Shown: positions 12,700-25,025 of the stretch, in pieces
Position numbering within the stretch: position 1 is the stretch's first letter
Layout of the letters: the number at the start of each line of letters is the position of its first letter
Assembly: GCA_023105745.1 (NCBI GenBank)
Contig: JALGQZ010000004.1
Location: 43,132,437-43,196,436 of the forward strand
Direction of reading: 5' to 3'
DNA from: Austropuccinia psidii
Lineage: Eukaryota; Basidiomycota; Pucciniomycetes; Pucciniales; Sphaerophragmiaceae
Length of the DNA: 64,000 bases
The notes under the pieces: generated by a model
The model's database searches: none
Told to the model about the DNA's origin: nothing
Seen by the model: the letters and a program-made list of their open reading frames with translations, nothing else
Translations under genes and position numbers: made by a program

Positions 12700-14700
12700 C
12701 AAATCAAATCAAAAACCTCTCACCTGTGTTTTTATTTTCATTTTCCATAGTTACCAGGTGATTCATTCTCTCTCCTGCCCAGAATTAATAAACTGAGGGT
12801 GGTCCATAGTTGAAAATAACTTCAGATGAATGATGAGAAATGTGAATAGTGGGTTTTGGCTTTATATTTTGGTCCCAACTTTCCAATGAGCTCTGAAGAT
12901 AGTGAGCTAAGAGCTTGTCAGCTAAAGCTATTTGAGACTTTGAAATTGAGTGAGACATTGCAATGTCAACTAAAGAGACTAAAGTCAAAGTGGTTGAAAG
13001 TAGTATTTCTTTGGAGGAATTTTTCTTCTTTTCATGATTCCATTTTGGGATAAGTAATAAGACTACATGCACTTTATATAAGATAATCCAATAATCAGCC
13101 TTTGGTGTTCCACATGAAGGAATTCCCATATTTCTAGGTATATGGGTTATCCATGATGTAAGAATAATCTTCTGGTTACCTTCATGTAGAAATTCAAGCT
13201 CCTTAGTGGTTACATTCAGTTTTGTCTTGGATTAACCCAAGAGTGGTGAAAAAGAAGATATGTCTTTTTGATTTGAGAGGGATGACAATACCTGTGGAAA
13301 AGAACTGATTAAGTTAGGATTATTTATTCCATCTGACTCCTTTGAAAATATACCAGGTGATAATTTAAAAATCTCTTGGGATAATTATGAAGCAGAACTT
13401 GAATAAACTTCTTTTTCCTTTTCTTTACAATATTATTTTTTTAGTATTTCCTCAGGGGAACTTTTTAATGAAATTAATGATGACCTTCTTACTTGAGAGA
13501 TTGATGGAGGGTGAGGGATTGAAAGAAGGTTTGAGAATTTGGGGCTTCTTTGATAAATCTTGGAGCTTTGCTTGTGTACTACTTGACATTTGGGTGATGG
13601 ACCTGATATCTGGATTTGACTCTCTTGCCATTATTGAATTATTTCACTGGCACTGTATAATAATTCAAAATCTGAATTATTTGAGGGTTCCCTGAGTGTT
13701 AACTTATATTTTTTGGAAGTACCAGGGTTTTAAATTGTTTCAGTGTCCTTCCTTTTGAGTTTTGACGAATTTGATGCTGAAGTTCCAAATGATGAAGTAT
13801 TGATTTTTCTTTTTGTGGCTCTTTCCTTTAATGATAAGGCCTCTCCAGAATTTTGAATTTTCAGACAGGTTAGGCTATAATCCCTCAGAAGACCCAATAA
13901 AAACGTATGCATAACATCAATAGTCATCATTTGGGAATGGTTCTAGTAAGGAAGGTCTCGGAAAATAGCATAACAAGATCCATGTTCTTCTAAAATTTTA
14001 TTTTTTTGGTTAGTTTTGGTTTCTTGAAGCCATTGAGTAGTTCCTGATTTCTTCTGATCTTGATCCTTTGGTGGGAAAGAGGCTTTGTCAATATTTTATT
14101 TATCTTTAATGGGTAAATTACAATGTGCACAAAAGCAAGTTGCTGAGTGAGATGCTAAACCTCCAATTTTTTGGAGGGCTGGAATATCCCCAATTAATAA
14201 GAGCAGGGAAGCTTTAATGAGACTTCTATTCCTGAATCTGGCTGTTGGAGTAAAGTGTACACCTATCCAAAGATCCTGGAGTTCAGAAACAAGAGGCTTC
14301 AATAAGCTGTTCAATTGATAAGAGGTGGGCTCTTTGGGGGTTGGAGTGAACCCATAGACAAATAGGTTTTCATACTGATATCTTTGTTCAGGAGGAATAT
14401 TGAAGAAAATTAAAGAAATAAAACCTATTTAAATACCTGAGCAAATCTTGGATCCATGGGGGTTGGTCAAGTCAATATACAAGCAAAAAACCAAGTTTCC
14501 AGGATTATCATCAACCTTCAAGTTTTCAATCATATAAAAAAATTTTCCAAGCATGAACATCTGATATGTCAGAGAAAATTTCTTCTCTTCCATAACTTAA
14601 CTTCTGGGGTGAGTCCAGTGAATTTTCAAAGGTAGTAATCATAAGCTTGTTTGAGATCCATTTTTCTAAATATTGGAAGTGGAACTGTTTTTTGGGCTAT
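12700..14700 (-). pseudogene. CACTA-type transposase relic (Tnp2 family)
   Basis: Read on the minus strand, the pieces line up in Tnp2 order. First comes a segment with NPHGSKIC (near 14,440-14,480). Then LFVYGFTPTP runs into LKPLVSELQDLW and GDIPALQKIGG, ending in an FCAHC motif (14,100-14,350). Next is MTIDVMHTFLLGLL (13,730-13,930). Then PSCGTPKADYWIILYKVHV and a segment ending near YGPPS (12,785-13,129), and finally GERMNHL (about 12,750). This order and these motifs are typical of fungal CACTA (Tnp2/DUF4218-like) transposases. Frameshifts and stops separate the pieces, and no CACTA terminal repeats were found. The element is inactive. Confidence 0.75.
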
Positions 14701-17700
14701 AGTTTTTGGTTGTTTATATTTTCATGATATAGGAAGGTGTTTCATTTTTGTTGGTTTCTTTATTTTCCATAAACAGGTTGTATAAATTGAGGTATTTTCA
14801 ATTCTTCATGACATTTCGTTCCAAAAAGATGCTTATTCTCCAAATCTGAATATAGGAAAAATAATTTGGTAACATATGTGGGTCTTCAAGGAGCTCAAGA
14901 GGTGAAATCTTCTTTTGAGAGTTTTCAAACTTTTGGGAATTTCAAAGCTGAAATCTGGTGTTTGTTGAATTCCTGTACTTGTTACAATCTTCTCTTATTC
15001 CAATTTATGGTCAATAATGTTTTTGTGAATGTTGTCATGTACAATTTTAATAGTAGATTAAAGTACTGTTGAATGCTGATACAGAAAGAAGGGAAGTGGG
15101 ATTCTCATTGAATAATTCATTTTGTCAATATTGGGTAGTATGTTTGGGCTTTTCCATGCATTGATAGAAAGGTGTGGATGTTTCTCAACTAAAGATAGCA
15201 TGCTAGATATCTGTGTAAAATTGAGAAATGAATAAAAAATAAATTTATATTGATATAGTTTGAATAATAAACTGTGATAAATAAGTTGAAATAATAATAG
15301 CCAACACTATGTTTTGAGTTGTTTTCCTGAGACAGAAGTAAATTTCTCTGGGGTAGATGAAAAACTTTCTCATTATAAAATATAAAATATCTGAAAAGGG
15401 TAATCCTTTCAATATTGATGATTTTTTTTATTTGGTCCTGCTAAGATGTAAAATCACCTGGTGGCTTTCAGCTAAGGACTCCTGATTATTTGAATGAGCC
15501 CTTTTGGATCTTCCAGCTTGGTATGTATTACCCCCAATTTTTCAAACCTTTAGGATAAAAGTAGGGAATTTTCAAATGAAAATGTTTGAAACTCTTTGTT
15601 CATATATATATGGAATTGGGTATTATTCTTTATTTTGATGATTATAAATTTAAAGTATATAGATTAAATTGAAATTTGAAACGTGGTATTTTTTGAAAGG
15701 GATCTGATCTTTACTAAAATGATTATCTATAATATTTGGTTCAAGCCAATTATCAGAATTGATTGTAAAAGTATTCTAATACTTTTGTGAGGTCTTTTAT
15801 CAAAAGGGAAATAATTTTATAAAGTACCCATTAATATGGAATTTAGACTTTCAAAGGCATGTATTAAATCTTTCATCAATTTTATTAGGATAAGTGAAAT
15901 TAATATAGTAAATTTCTACTCAAAGATTATGCTTTCATTTTGAGAAGGCTTTTGGCTCTTTATTTTCTTATTTCAGGTAATTAATAGGATTGATTTATAT
16001 AAAAGATTTCTTGATAGTTATATTTAAATCCAAATACTTATAGCTATTTTTTTGAATAATTCAACTCAAAAATTTAGATAAATCTCACATTCTTTCAAAT
16101 TTCTAACACATGTCTTTGGGATTCAAATGGAAATTTCTTTAGCCGTTAGCTATTGGGAAATTCAATTTCAATATGATTTTTACAATGATATACAATTTAA
16201 ATTAAATAATTTATATCTTGGCTCTGGTACGTGGAAAAAAACAGTAAAAGAAAATTTTGAAACAAAAAAGATTCTTTTTATGAGGCAAAAATTACAAAAA
16301 ATAGCTGATTGTTTATGTTGGGAAAAATTTTGAAGAGTGGAAATTAGCAATTTTTCATGTTTGCATACATGAGTACTGGGTAACAGTTGGAAAACTAGTC
16401 ATAGATCTAAGTTTATCAATGGAAGGTGAGAGGTCAACTGGTTCTTGAAGCTTTATTCCCCTTCTTTCCACCTCTGTTAGTTATTCCCAAGCTTCTGGTG
16501 CTACCAAATTTTATGGAATCTTATTGGATATATTTCCAAATCCTTCATATTTGGGGATATGAGGGTCTGGTGTAAGCTGTTGTAGTTTGCTATTGCAGTC
16601 CCTTTTGGCTCTTGGCTTTTTGGAAAGCTGTTTATAGCCCTCATCAAGAAGTTAGAAAATTTCACCTATTTGATTGGATCTCTAAGATCTTGAGGGAAGT
16701 GGCTTGCCAGGAGATTCTGGCTCCACATCAGACATCATTCCATCTACCAAAAAGACTGCATCTTCGCTTGGATGATCATTGAGGATTAGTTCTGATGCCA
16801 TTTCTTGGGAAATCTTCTTTTTGTTATTCTATGATTTTAGATGTGGTAAGTTGATTTAACTGTATATTACACTTGATGTAATCTTATTAAAAAAGGCTGG
16901 GTACATTTCTTTTGAAATTCCTCAAGCTACCAGTTTGCCTACTTGTGGTGGGTTTGGCTTATTCCATATAGATTTCCTTCCAGGGAGCCATTTATCAACA
17001 TTTAAAATTTGGTTGGCCTGGGTAATCAGATCCTCTTCAACTTGATAGTTTCGTGTACTACCATGCCAATAACTTAACTTTCAATAATGAAGAAAAATAG
17101 CTGAGCTGGATGTATTCCAGGATGATGAGGGGGGAGAGCTCCAAGAAAATGTACACCTGAGGAATCCACACTTTTTGAAAAGAGAATGCTCCTAGGAAAG
17201 CCATTATTTACTGTGTGAATTGATTGCTTGTTCTGAAGATATTCCAGCTTATTATTGACTAGGAGGAAGTATTATGTCCATTTCTTTCAATGGTAAAAAT
17301 ACTAATAATGGTATTTTACCAGAATGTTTTGTGTTACAATACCTACACAAATATTATTTGTATTGTATTTTAAGATATGTTAAATTCAGTATAAAATCCT
17401 GTAATTTGTAAGAAATCACTAAATTTCTTTTTAATGAAGGGGTTTCATGTCCAGATGAAGCCTGTTTCATTAGAATATTAAGATTTAATTCACTGTAATA
17501 GGCCATGTCTTCAAACATGAATTACTTGAACAATTACATTTAAGAATAAATGAAGCTCTGAAAGTGTTTGACACAAATTAGAGTTTCCAATGATTTAATT
17601 GACATAAAACAAGTGTCAATTTCCAAGTATTAACATAAAACTTTAATATTTGATGTTAATCTTTTTTCCCTTTTACCCTCCTGATCAGACTTTGACTTCC

Positions 17701-17860
17701 CACTCTCAAAATTCAATTTCTATTTATTTTTTTGCCACTCATTATAGCCATTATATCGGTAACTTTTTCAAGCCAAGTTAAATTCAAACAGCCTTCTGAT
17801 CTTCATAATGGCATATGTTTCAGGTAAGCTTACAATTATCAACAACCCATCCTTATATAT
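14701..17860. other. AT-rich stretch, possibly holding the CACTA N-terminal remains
   Basis: Mostly low complexity. On the minus strand, roughly 16,340-16,830, a frame reads through MASELILNDHPSEDAV, then an acidic-proline stretch, then a basic stretch with several stops, and looks like decayed coding DNA. Its position upstream of the Tnp2 pieces fits the N-terminal part of that transposase, but I do not recognise a domain. The rest shows no supported feature. Confidence 0.3.
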
Positions 17861-19799
17861 TGAGACTGATATTTTTAGGTTTGATTATGAAACAATAAAT
17901 GTAAATTACTAATATTTTACTTATTGTACTCTGAATGTCCTTATAAATAAAGTAAATAAGATAAAAATAATGATAATAATAAAGAATTATTATAATTAAG
18001 GTGTAAAAATAATTATATTCTTGAATAAATAAATGTATTAATATATAATCATTAATATATTTAAAAGCACTTCATTATTGTTACCAACAAATAATAAAGG
18101 CGTAAAAAATTGTTCTTTGTTAATAAAAACAATTAATAACAATAATATTACTAATATTAAAGTCATAAATTAATATAAATACTATTTATATTAATTTAAA
18201 GAATTATTAAAAGAAATAATAAAGAGAGACTATTATAATAAGGGAAAATAACCTACTTTTAACACTTAGTATAATAATATTGAATAATCTTATGCCAAAT
18301 AATATAAATACAGCTTATTTGAATTGTATCTACAATAAAAAATAAGAGAAATTACAATTTTTATTGATTTTATGTGGATTTGAGATTTTTAAGAGAATTA
18401 TAACAAAACAGCAGAACAACTGGATTAATCACATTAAGAATGATAATTGTAATAAATATTATCTTTGGTCTATAATAATATAAAAGATTTGTTTATATAG
18501 AATAAAGATTTTACCTTTGATTTAATTGTTTTTAATGTTTTGATGTGTCTGAGGGTAAAATAGAGTAAAAAGAGCTTTATTTATAATTAATACCTCCCAT
18601 CTAGAGTCCAGTAGGCTTCTAGTAGACGTTTACTGATGGTATCAACTGGAAATGATCAGTACTTTAAGGTTTAGTGATGATTACGTCATGATCAAACCAT
18701 CTTATCTCATTCTTATGCCATTATTTAGAGTAATCACTATAACTCTAATTTTGATGACATCATAGGCTTGGCAGTAGCCTAACCTTTGTGTATTTTATTA
18801 GTATTAATCATAATATAATAGTATTCACCAGCTTTATCACTTATATGACTGTTAAACTCAAAATAAGATTACAGTGAGTGATCATAAATGCTCAAATTTA
18901 AGCTTAAAGTTTGATCATTCATCACGTTTAGGTTATACACGCTACAACTATTCTGGGAGTGGGTTCTGATAGCTTGGACTGTTCGTATTAAGCTTCCAAC
19001 AGAATTTCATTACATCATTAAAACTCTATTTTTGATGATTTTCCTTATAGCTCATCTTTTCTGTTGAAATTTAATATTTTGAACTTTGAACCAATATTTC
19101 AAGGGGTTATAACTTGAATATTAGAATAAGAATTACATCATGCTTCACGTATGAGCTAGTCAAATCTGACTGTCTACTTTTTTTTAAGTTTGGACCACTT
19201 TCACAACAAAGTGGTCAACAGCTCCATTGATTTTATTCGATAATCCATTACAGGCTTTAACCTTGTTTGTAGCTTGCATAATGAAGTTCATATCTGTTCT
19301 GCTACATTAATGACATGGTTACTTTATTTTTGGTTTATCTCTCTATCTTTTATATTTCATGAGATATTAGCTAAAAACCATGAGTATATGCATTGACCAA
19401 AAAAGTGCATATATTCATCTTAATTCCTTAAATATTGACTTTAGAGAGTAGCTTTATAATTGTTTTATATTTGGATTGTTAGGGAAAGTCCAATGGTACA
19501 GCTTATTCCACATGTTGCTTCATTGGTTTCCAAGTTAAATAAGGTTTTATACCTTTTTTAAGGTATTATTACTTATACTTCAGTAATTATTGACTTTTCA
19601 GATATGCCATAAAAATGACATATGTGTATTTTATCATGAGGAATCTAATGTTGTAATTTATTTCACACGTTTACGCATTAGATTCTGAGTTAATTTAGAT
19701 TTTGTACCTATTTATGGTATTTTTACTAGTCTTTGAGATAATTATTACAGAAATTTTGCTGTGACCCTTTTGGAAAACTGGTCATATCTCAAAGGCTCA
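17861..19799 (-). repeat. LTR-like direct repeat, copy A (~1.94 kb)
   Basis: It is closely similar over its whole length to 36,195-38,143 and in the same orientation. On the plus strand it starts TGAGACTG and ends GGCTCA, so on the minus strand it starts TGAGCC and ends in CA. On the minus strand a TATAAATAAAGC box (18,574-18,585) is followed by pyrimidine-rich DNA, as in LTR promoters. No adjacent polypurine tract or primer-binding site was found and no flanking duplication matches. It is therefore probably a solo LTR of a Gypsy family. Confidence 0.6.
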
Positions 19800-19841
19800 C
19801 AGATATTAACCAATACTGAATATTTTATCATACACCACCTT

Positions 19842-22154
19842 TCAAGTGCACAAAACATTCCCACTAGCAAGAAAAATCATCAAGAATTTATTGAAGAAAT
19901 AAAAGCAGAGTACCTTTCAGATCTCAAAAATAAAAGACAAAAATAGATTGAAGATCAAGTAAAACAAATGTATCATGAAACTACTAACATTAGTATGAGC
20001 ACTCCTGGAAAGTATCTTTCTTATAGTTCCAAACAAGCATATTGTTCAAAATAAAAACTACTGAAAACAGCTCCTCAAAAACCTCAAAGATCCACATTTT
20101 TTTCTCTTGAAGAAGACCTTTCATTGAGAGGACAAACCTTCACTTCCAAAAGTTTATTCAGAAGTCCTTCACCAGCAGTTCAAAGGCAGAGGTTCCACTT
20201 CAAAGAATCAATTGGTGAGTGTGATATGTTAAGAAGCTTGTATGATATCATTTTATGAACATTATGCCTTGATTAAACAGCTTCTACTTCACCATTCAAA
20301 CTATTACAGACTCAAATTCAATTGCACTCCTCCCATCTCCACAAGGAATGACCACCCCAAGTCCCCTCACCCACCCAAATAAACCAAAATACCTTTTTTT
20401 GCATATCAGAAAGAATCCAAGAGCAAAGTGTTTCCAAAAATTGTTTCATTATTCCTAATTCTGCTCCTTGTGAAATACCATCACTTGCCTCAACTCTATA
20501 TGAATATCCCCCTCAAGCATCATCATTGGTACTTAATTTGTAATCAAAAACATCCCATCAACCAATACAACCCCCCCAAACAGCTCCTATTACCTCAACA
20601 CTTCTACCTTTGAATAAAAATGGATCCATTTTTACAAATACACCTTCCAGCTTGACTCATCAGCATTCACCCACCCCAGAACCTTCCTTGGCTTCTGATT
20701 TTCAAATACTCCACAGATATCTCAATTATATTCACTCAATTTTCCCCAATTCAAGAATCTTCCAACTTGTGCTCCATGACAAGAATATCCAAATCATCCT
20801 AACCTACCAAATGTCTATGTTCCTAAGGCCAAAGGTGCACCTTTTCAAGCCTCATCCAATATCCTAAAAGTTCCTCAAAGCCATCCTGAAAGTAAGCAAT
20901 CATACCTCCAAAGTACAAATTGAGAATACTAACCATGATTCTTGAAAAGAACCAGTTGTCAAGACACTTTCTGAAGGTCCCATGAGAAGAATTTCAAAAT
21001 TTCAAACCCAAATGACTGGCAATGAAGATTATAAAAATGCCCTTCAAAATATTCTTTTCATTGGGAAACACCTTCCCAAATTCTTAGGGTATAAGGTTCC
21101 CATGGTACCTGTTACTGGTAATCTCCTCACAACAGATATTGAGAATGCTCTTATGAGGTTAAAGAATGGTCAGTGAACTCTAAAATAGTTAAATTATTAC
21201 CAATTTACTGAAATTTGAGATCAGCCAATATTCTTTCTCATCATAGTGAATATGTTTTTGCTGGTGATCAAATAATAGACCACAGCCTCAGCAATAAATC
21301 ACAAAGAATTGAAGTAACTGCAAGGTCAGATACAAGTGATGTCATAAAATCCATATTGGAGCCCCTTCACATACCTGTCAATACTTCTTTGGCCAGGACT
21401 TCAAAGCATAATTAAGGATATTTCCATGTTTGTTGGAAACCAGGAGCTTCTAAATATCTCTGAATCCATAGTAAATATGGATCCTACTTCCAAAATGACC
21501 TTCATCATGGTTCACAAAATACTCCATCTTCATTATGGAACATCTGTAACCCAAATATACCCTGACAAAAAAAGGCCAAAAATCAAGGACAACCAAAGCT
21601 ATGATGAATACAAATAATATCATTATGGAATAAGACTAGTACATGACTAAATTACTGCAGAAATGGCCAGAATTATGTCCATTGCATATGATTCAAAAGA
21701 TGGGCTTCTACCAAAGGATAATCACACTGTCAAGAGGGCTTATTATCACAGACCAAAGATTATGGCAGCAATATCCAACCTCCTTTTTCTGGGTCCTGTT
21801 TCAATGTTTATATGCTCAACTGATAAAAATAACTACCCAATTTGGAAACCTTTGGCTGTACTTCAACTTGAAAAAGAACTAATTGAATCTAATCTCAAGA
21901 ATCCACCTCAAGCCCCCAAACTACATTATTTTGGTAACCTCAGAGTTCATTTTTTAAAAACACTTTGGAAGATGTTATTTGATGGTCTCTCAGGAAAGAT
22001 TAATTGGGCAAGGTGTCTTGATTTATACCATAGAGAATTTGCAGTTAGTAGACTAAGGGATTTTTTGATTGATTATTTAGAGTTAGTTTATGATTGTGAG
22101 CAAGAAAAAGGTCCTATTGTAAACTCCCTGCATCCCTTACTAGGAAGAATATAG
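19842..22154 (+). pseudogene. Unrecognised repeat-type protein, N-terminal and central part
   Basis: The function is not recognised. A first coding stretch (19,842-20,214, two stops) ends at a good donor, GTGAGT at 20,215, with an acceptor at 20,279-20,280. This is followed by a long Pro/Ser/Gln-rich region in shifting frames (20,281-20,880), then a segment with MTGNEDYKNALQNI (20,982-21,176). The best-preserved part is 21,426-22,154 in one frame with two stops; it contains KRAYYHRPKIMAAISNLLFL, YPIWKPLAVLQLEKEL and SRLRDFLIDYLELVYD. This dense non-low-complexity sequence is clearly former coding DNA. It precedes the fragments at 22,515-23,800 in the same orientation, so they may be one unit. 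Confidence 0.55.
20215..20280 (+). other. Probable intron in the unrecognised unit
   Basis: GTGAGTGTGA donor and TTAAACAG acceptor, 66 bp. Coding-like sequence lies on both sides. The size is typical of basidiomycete introns. Confidence 0.45.
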
Positions 22155-22514
22155 AGGGTTAGTGTCAAAGACTTTGAGTCTATCCCCTCTAGCTCTCAAA
22201 ATCAATTTTAGCATGTGTAAAATTGTGTTACTATCGTGATATAGGATTATTTAACGTTTTCTTTTGAATAAAATTTGCTTTGTTGTATCATAAAGAGTAA
22301 TTATGAAACATTAAATGAGTAACAAATATTAAGTATTGAATTTTTCAAAATATCACCAAATTGATTGAAAAGAATTTCCAAGACCCTTCCAAATAGTTTA
22401 TGTAAGAAAGGACAAATTATTCCCCATTTTTATAATAAATTGATATTCAATAAAATCTGGAACCCATTTTTCATAATAAGAGTATTAGAATAAAAACAAA
22501 CCTAAAATTAATAT
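22155..22514. other. AT-rich gap inside the unrecognised unit
   Basis: No coding signal was seen. It separates the conserved central block from the downstream fragments and may be a decayed intron or an intergenic spacer. Confidence 0.35.
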
Positions 22515-23797
22515 ATGAGTTTCTCTCATGATTTCACTCACCAATCATTTTCAAAAACTACTTTGATAATTTTGAAAATCATAAATATAATGGTTCATCA
22601 TACAAAATTCCCCACCACAACTAGAAGAATAAAGAAAGCAGTTTCACAGTACCTTCCAAGCTCAAATGATAAAATCTGTCTGTTCCTGAGGAATTTAATT
22701 AAAATGGTCCTTGGAATTTCCCCTTGTGGATCTCCATTACAAGAACCACCTTCAAAGCAGCTTATCTCAGATTGAATTAAGCCAACTACTGAGAAGCTAG
22801 TTTCAAATGGATCTTACTTTGAGATACCATCTTCAGATACAAGCTATTATGGAGGAAGGAAGGGAATTACAGGGATTTACAAAGATCAATGCACTTCTGA
22901 GCTCTTCAAATATGGAATTCAAAATTTTTCCTTTCAACTAAAAATCAAAACCATCACAGAATGGGACAATCTAATACTTGGAGTTATTAAAAAGAACTGG
23001 CTTCATAAGTTTAATATAGGATCTTTCAAAAATCATGCCCTTGAAAAATCTCAATCTCAGCATGAAAAAATAACTGGAATTTCTGAAAGATGGCTTAAAG
23101 GAGAAAAAGACAATTTTAGGAAGCCAAAAATATCCAGGAAGACAAGCACAAATCCTCATGTAAGATCACAGGTATTAAATTATTCAATAGGAATACAAAT
23201 AGGAACAATGGAATTATGGCTGATCAAATAATATGAAAGTTATTTCAACATAGAGTTTTCACATCAAGAAGGTACCTTAGACAAGAAATAACCTCAGAAT
23301 TTTTCCCTCTGCTGACTGTTTCTCTGAGACTGAAGAGGATCCCGAGGGAAATTATTATTCAACAATACTTAACTGGAGAGCTGAGGAATTCAAGCTGATT
23401 TTGTGGAAGTTTGATTCCTATTACTTAAGTTACTTGTATGAAGTTAAAAATAAAAACAAGGCTGAAAGAAGTGTTTAATACAACCAAAAAGAAGGGAAAA
23501 AATAAAACAGAAAGTCAAGCATGCCCATCATTTCCATAATCAAAATTTTATACAAATTCTTATAAAAACTTAATCTCCAATACTGAACAAATATTCAGGA
23601 GTATTAAGCCATCATGGGATGATCTTGATTCCAAGGATTTAGATCTTACTCCTGATACCTACATTTACCTGGAACCAATCTCTAGCGAGTAATAAACAAG
23701 AAAAGATCCAATCCCTCTTAGTTCAGCTATTCAATTTTCTAAATATGGTTATAATTGGAGAATCTCAGATCACCCTGGACAATAATAAAGATATTCT
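22515..23797 (+). pseudogene. Unrecognised repeat-type protein, C-terminal part
   Basis: One frame runs from 22,515 to about 23,215 with a single TGA at 22,773. It includes YGGRKGITGIYKDQCTSELF and a basic stretch. After a shift, 23,308-23,478 reads SADCFSETEEDPEG, then NWRAEEFKLILWKFDSYYL. A third piece (23,567-23,692) contains RSIKPSWDDLDSKDLDL and is followed, after one stop, by a short in-frame extension. An acidic motif, a Trp-containing helix and an acidic tail in this order recur, in my recollection, at the ends of uncharacterised repeat proteins of rusts and other basidiomycetes. No enzyme motif was seen. Confidence 0.5.
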
Positions 23798-25025
23798 TTG
23801 ATCAATATTTTCAAGTCCTTTATTAGATAAAAATTTGTGATAATTGAGTTTTTTTAAATAAAAATTAATGTTTCTTCTTATACATTGAAGAGGAATATGA
23901 AATTTCATTCATAAATTTCTGTCTTGTCATTATCGGAAAATCAATTCATTTCTAACAAAGTGGTAAATCACATCCCTTTTTTAGATATAAATTTTTTTTG
24001 TTTTACATTACAGTGATGGATAAAACATGAATTACTGAAATCTTATTTTAACAAGTCCTTTATATTCTTGAGCATTCATAACCTGAAGAGGATTAATTAA
24101 TTTACTATTGTGTTTTTATAAATCACTTGAATCTTTCCTAGTGGCTAAAGTATTCTAGATTTTTATCTTAAGATACAGAGAATTTCCAAATGGTCAATAG
24201 AATATATGAGGTCTAAATTAATAAGCTATATAAGAGAGATATAGGTTTCAAACTTTCAAAATAATGTGATTATTTCTTAAAAGAATTTTTGATAATTTAA
24301 CTCATTCCCAGTTTTTGAAATTTAAGCACCTAATTCAGAAAATAAGAGCCTTTGCACATAATTAATATTGATTTTTATTGAAACAAATAAAGAAAATAAT
24401 TAAAATTGGCTTATTTTTCATTAGTATTAATGAGGAGCCACACCATTCTTACCTAATATGTTTAAATATCTGGACCAATTAATCTGCATTGTATAAAATG
24501 AAAAAACTATGGTGAAATAATAAAGTCAATAATAGGCTTGAGTGAAATTAGGAAATTGATAATGGTCCAAAATATTTTCTTATTCATATTTTGGAATTCT
24601 CAAATTCTCTTGGGAAGCTTATTTCCATATTCCAATTGATTTCTTCTATATATGCAGACTTTAAATAACTAAAACCCTGATGATTTATCAAATTATTTTG
24701 ATTTGAAAGCTGTCAATGCAGAGATGAAATATTCAATTAGATTGAATATATCAATCTAATTGTGGAAACTTCATCATCAAATTGAAATAAAGAAATTCAA
24801 GATATTTTTATTCAAATCTGATTTTCATATTTAAATGATTTAATAACTATTTGGGACTTTATGTTCATTGGAAACTTAAAATTCCCAAAAAATAGAGACA
24901 TAAAAATCTAAATCAGTTCATATTTACCAATATTTAGCAAACAAAATCAATGAGCTTTCTTCCTCAATTTTAACAAATAAATTCAAAATTTCTACTCTTC
25001 AAAAATTTTTCATGTTGTCATTATT
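23798..25025. other. AT-rich stretch, no gene seen
   Basis: No coding or repeat signal is supported. It abuts the 3' break of the minus-strand Gypsy, where integrase and 3' LTR would be expected but are missing. Confidence 0.4.

Noticed and set aside
19761..19800. ATG at 19,761 as the start of the unrecognised gene
   Set aside because: These codons lie within the conserved end of the LTR-like repeat (also present near 38,105-38,143), so the start is fortuitous.
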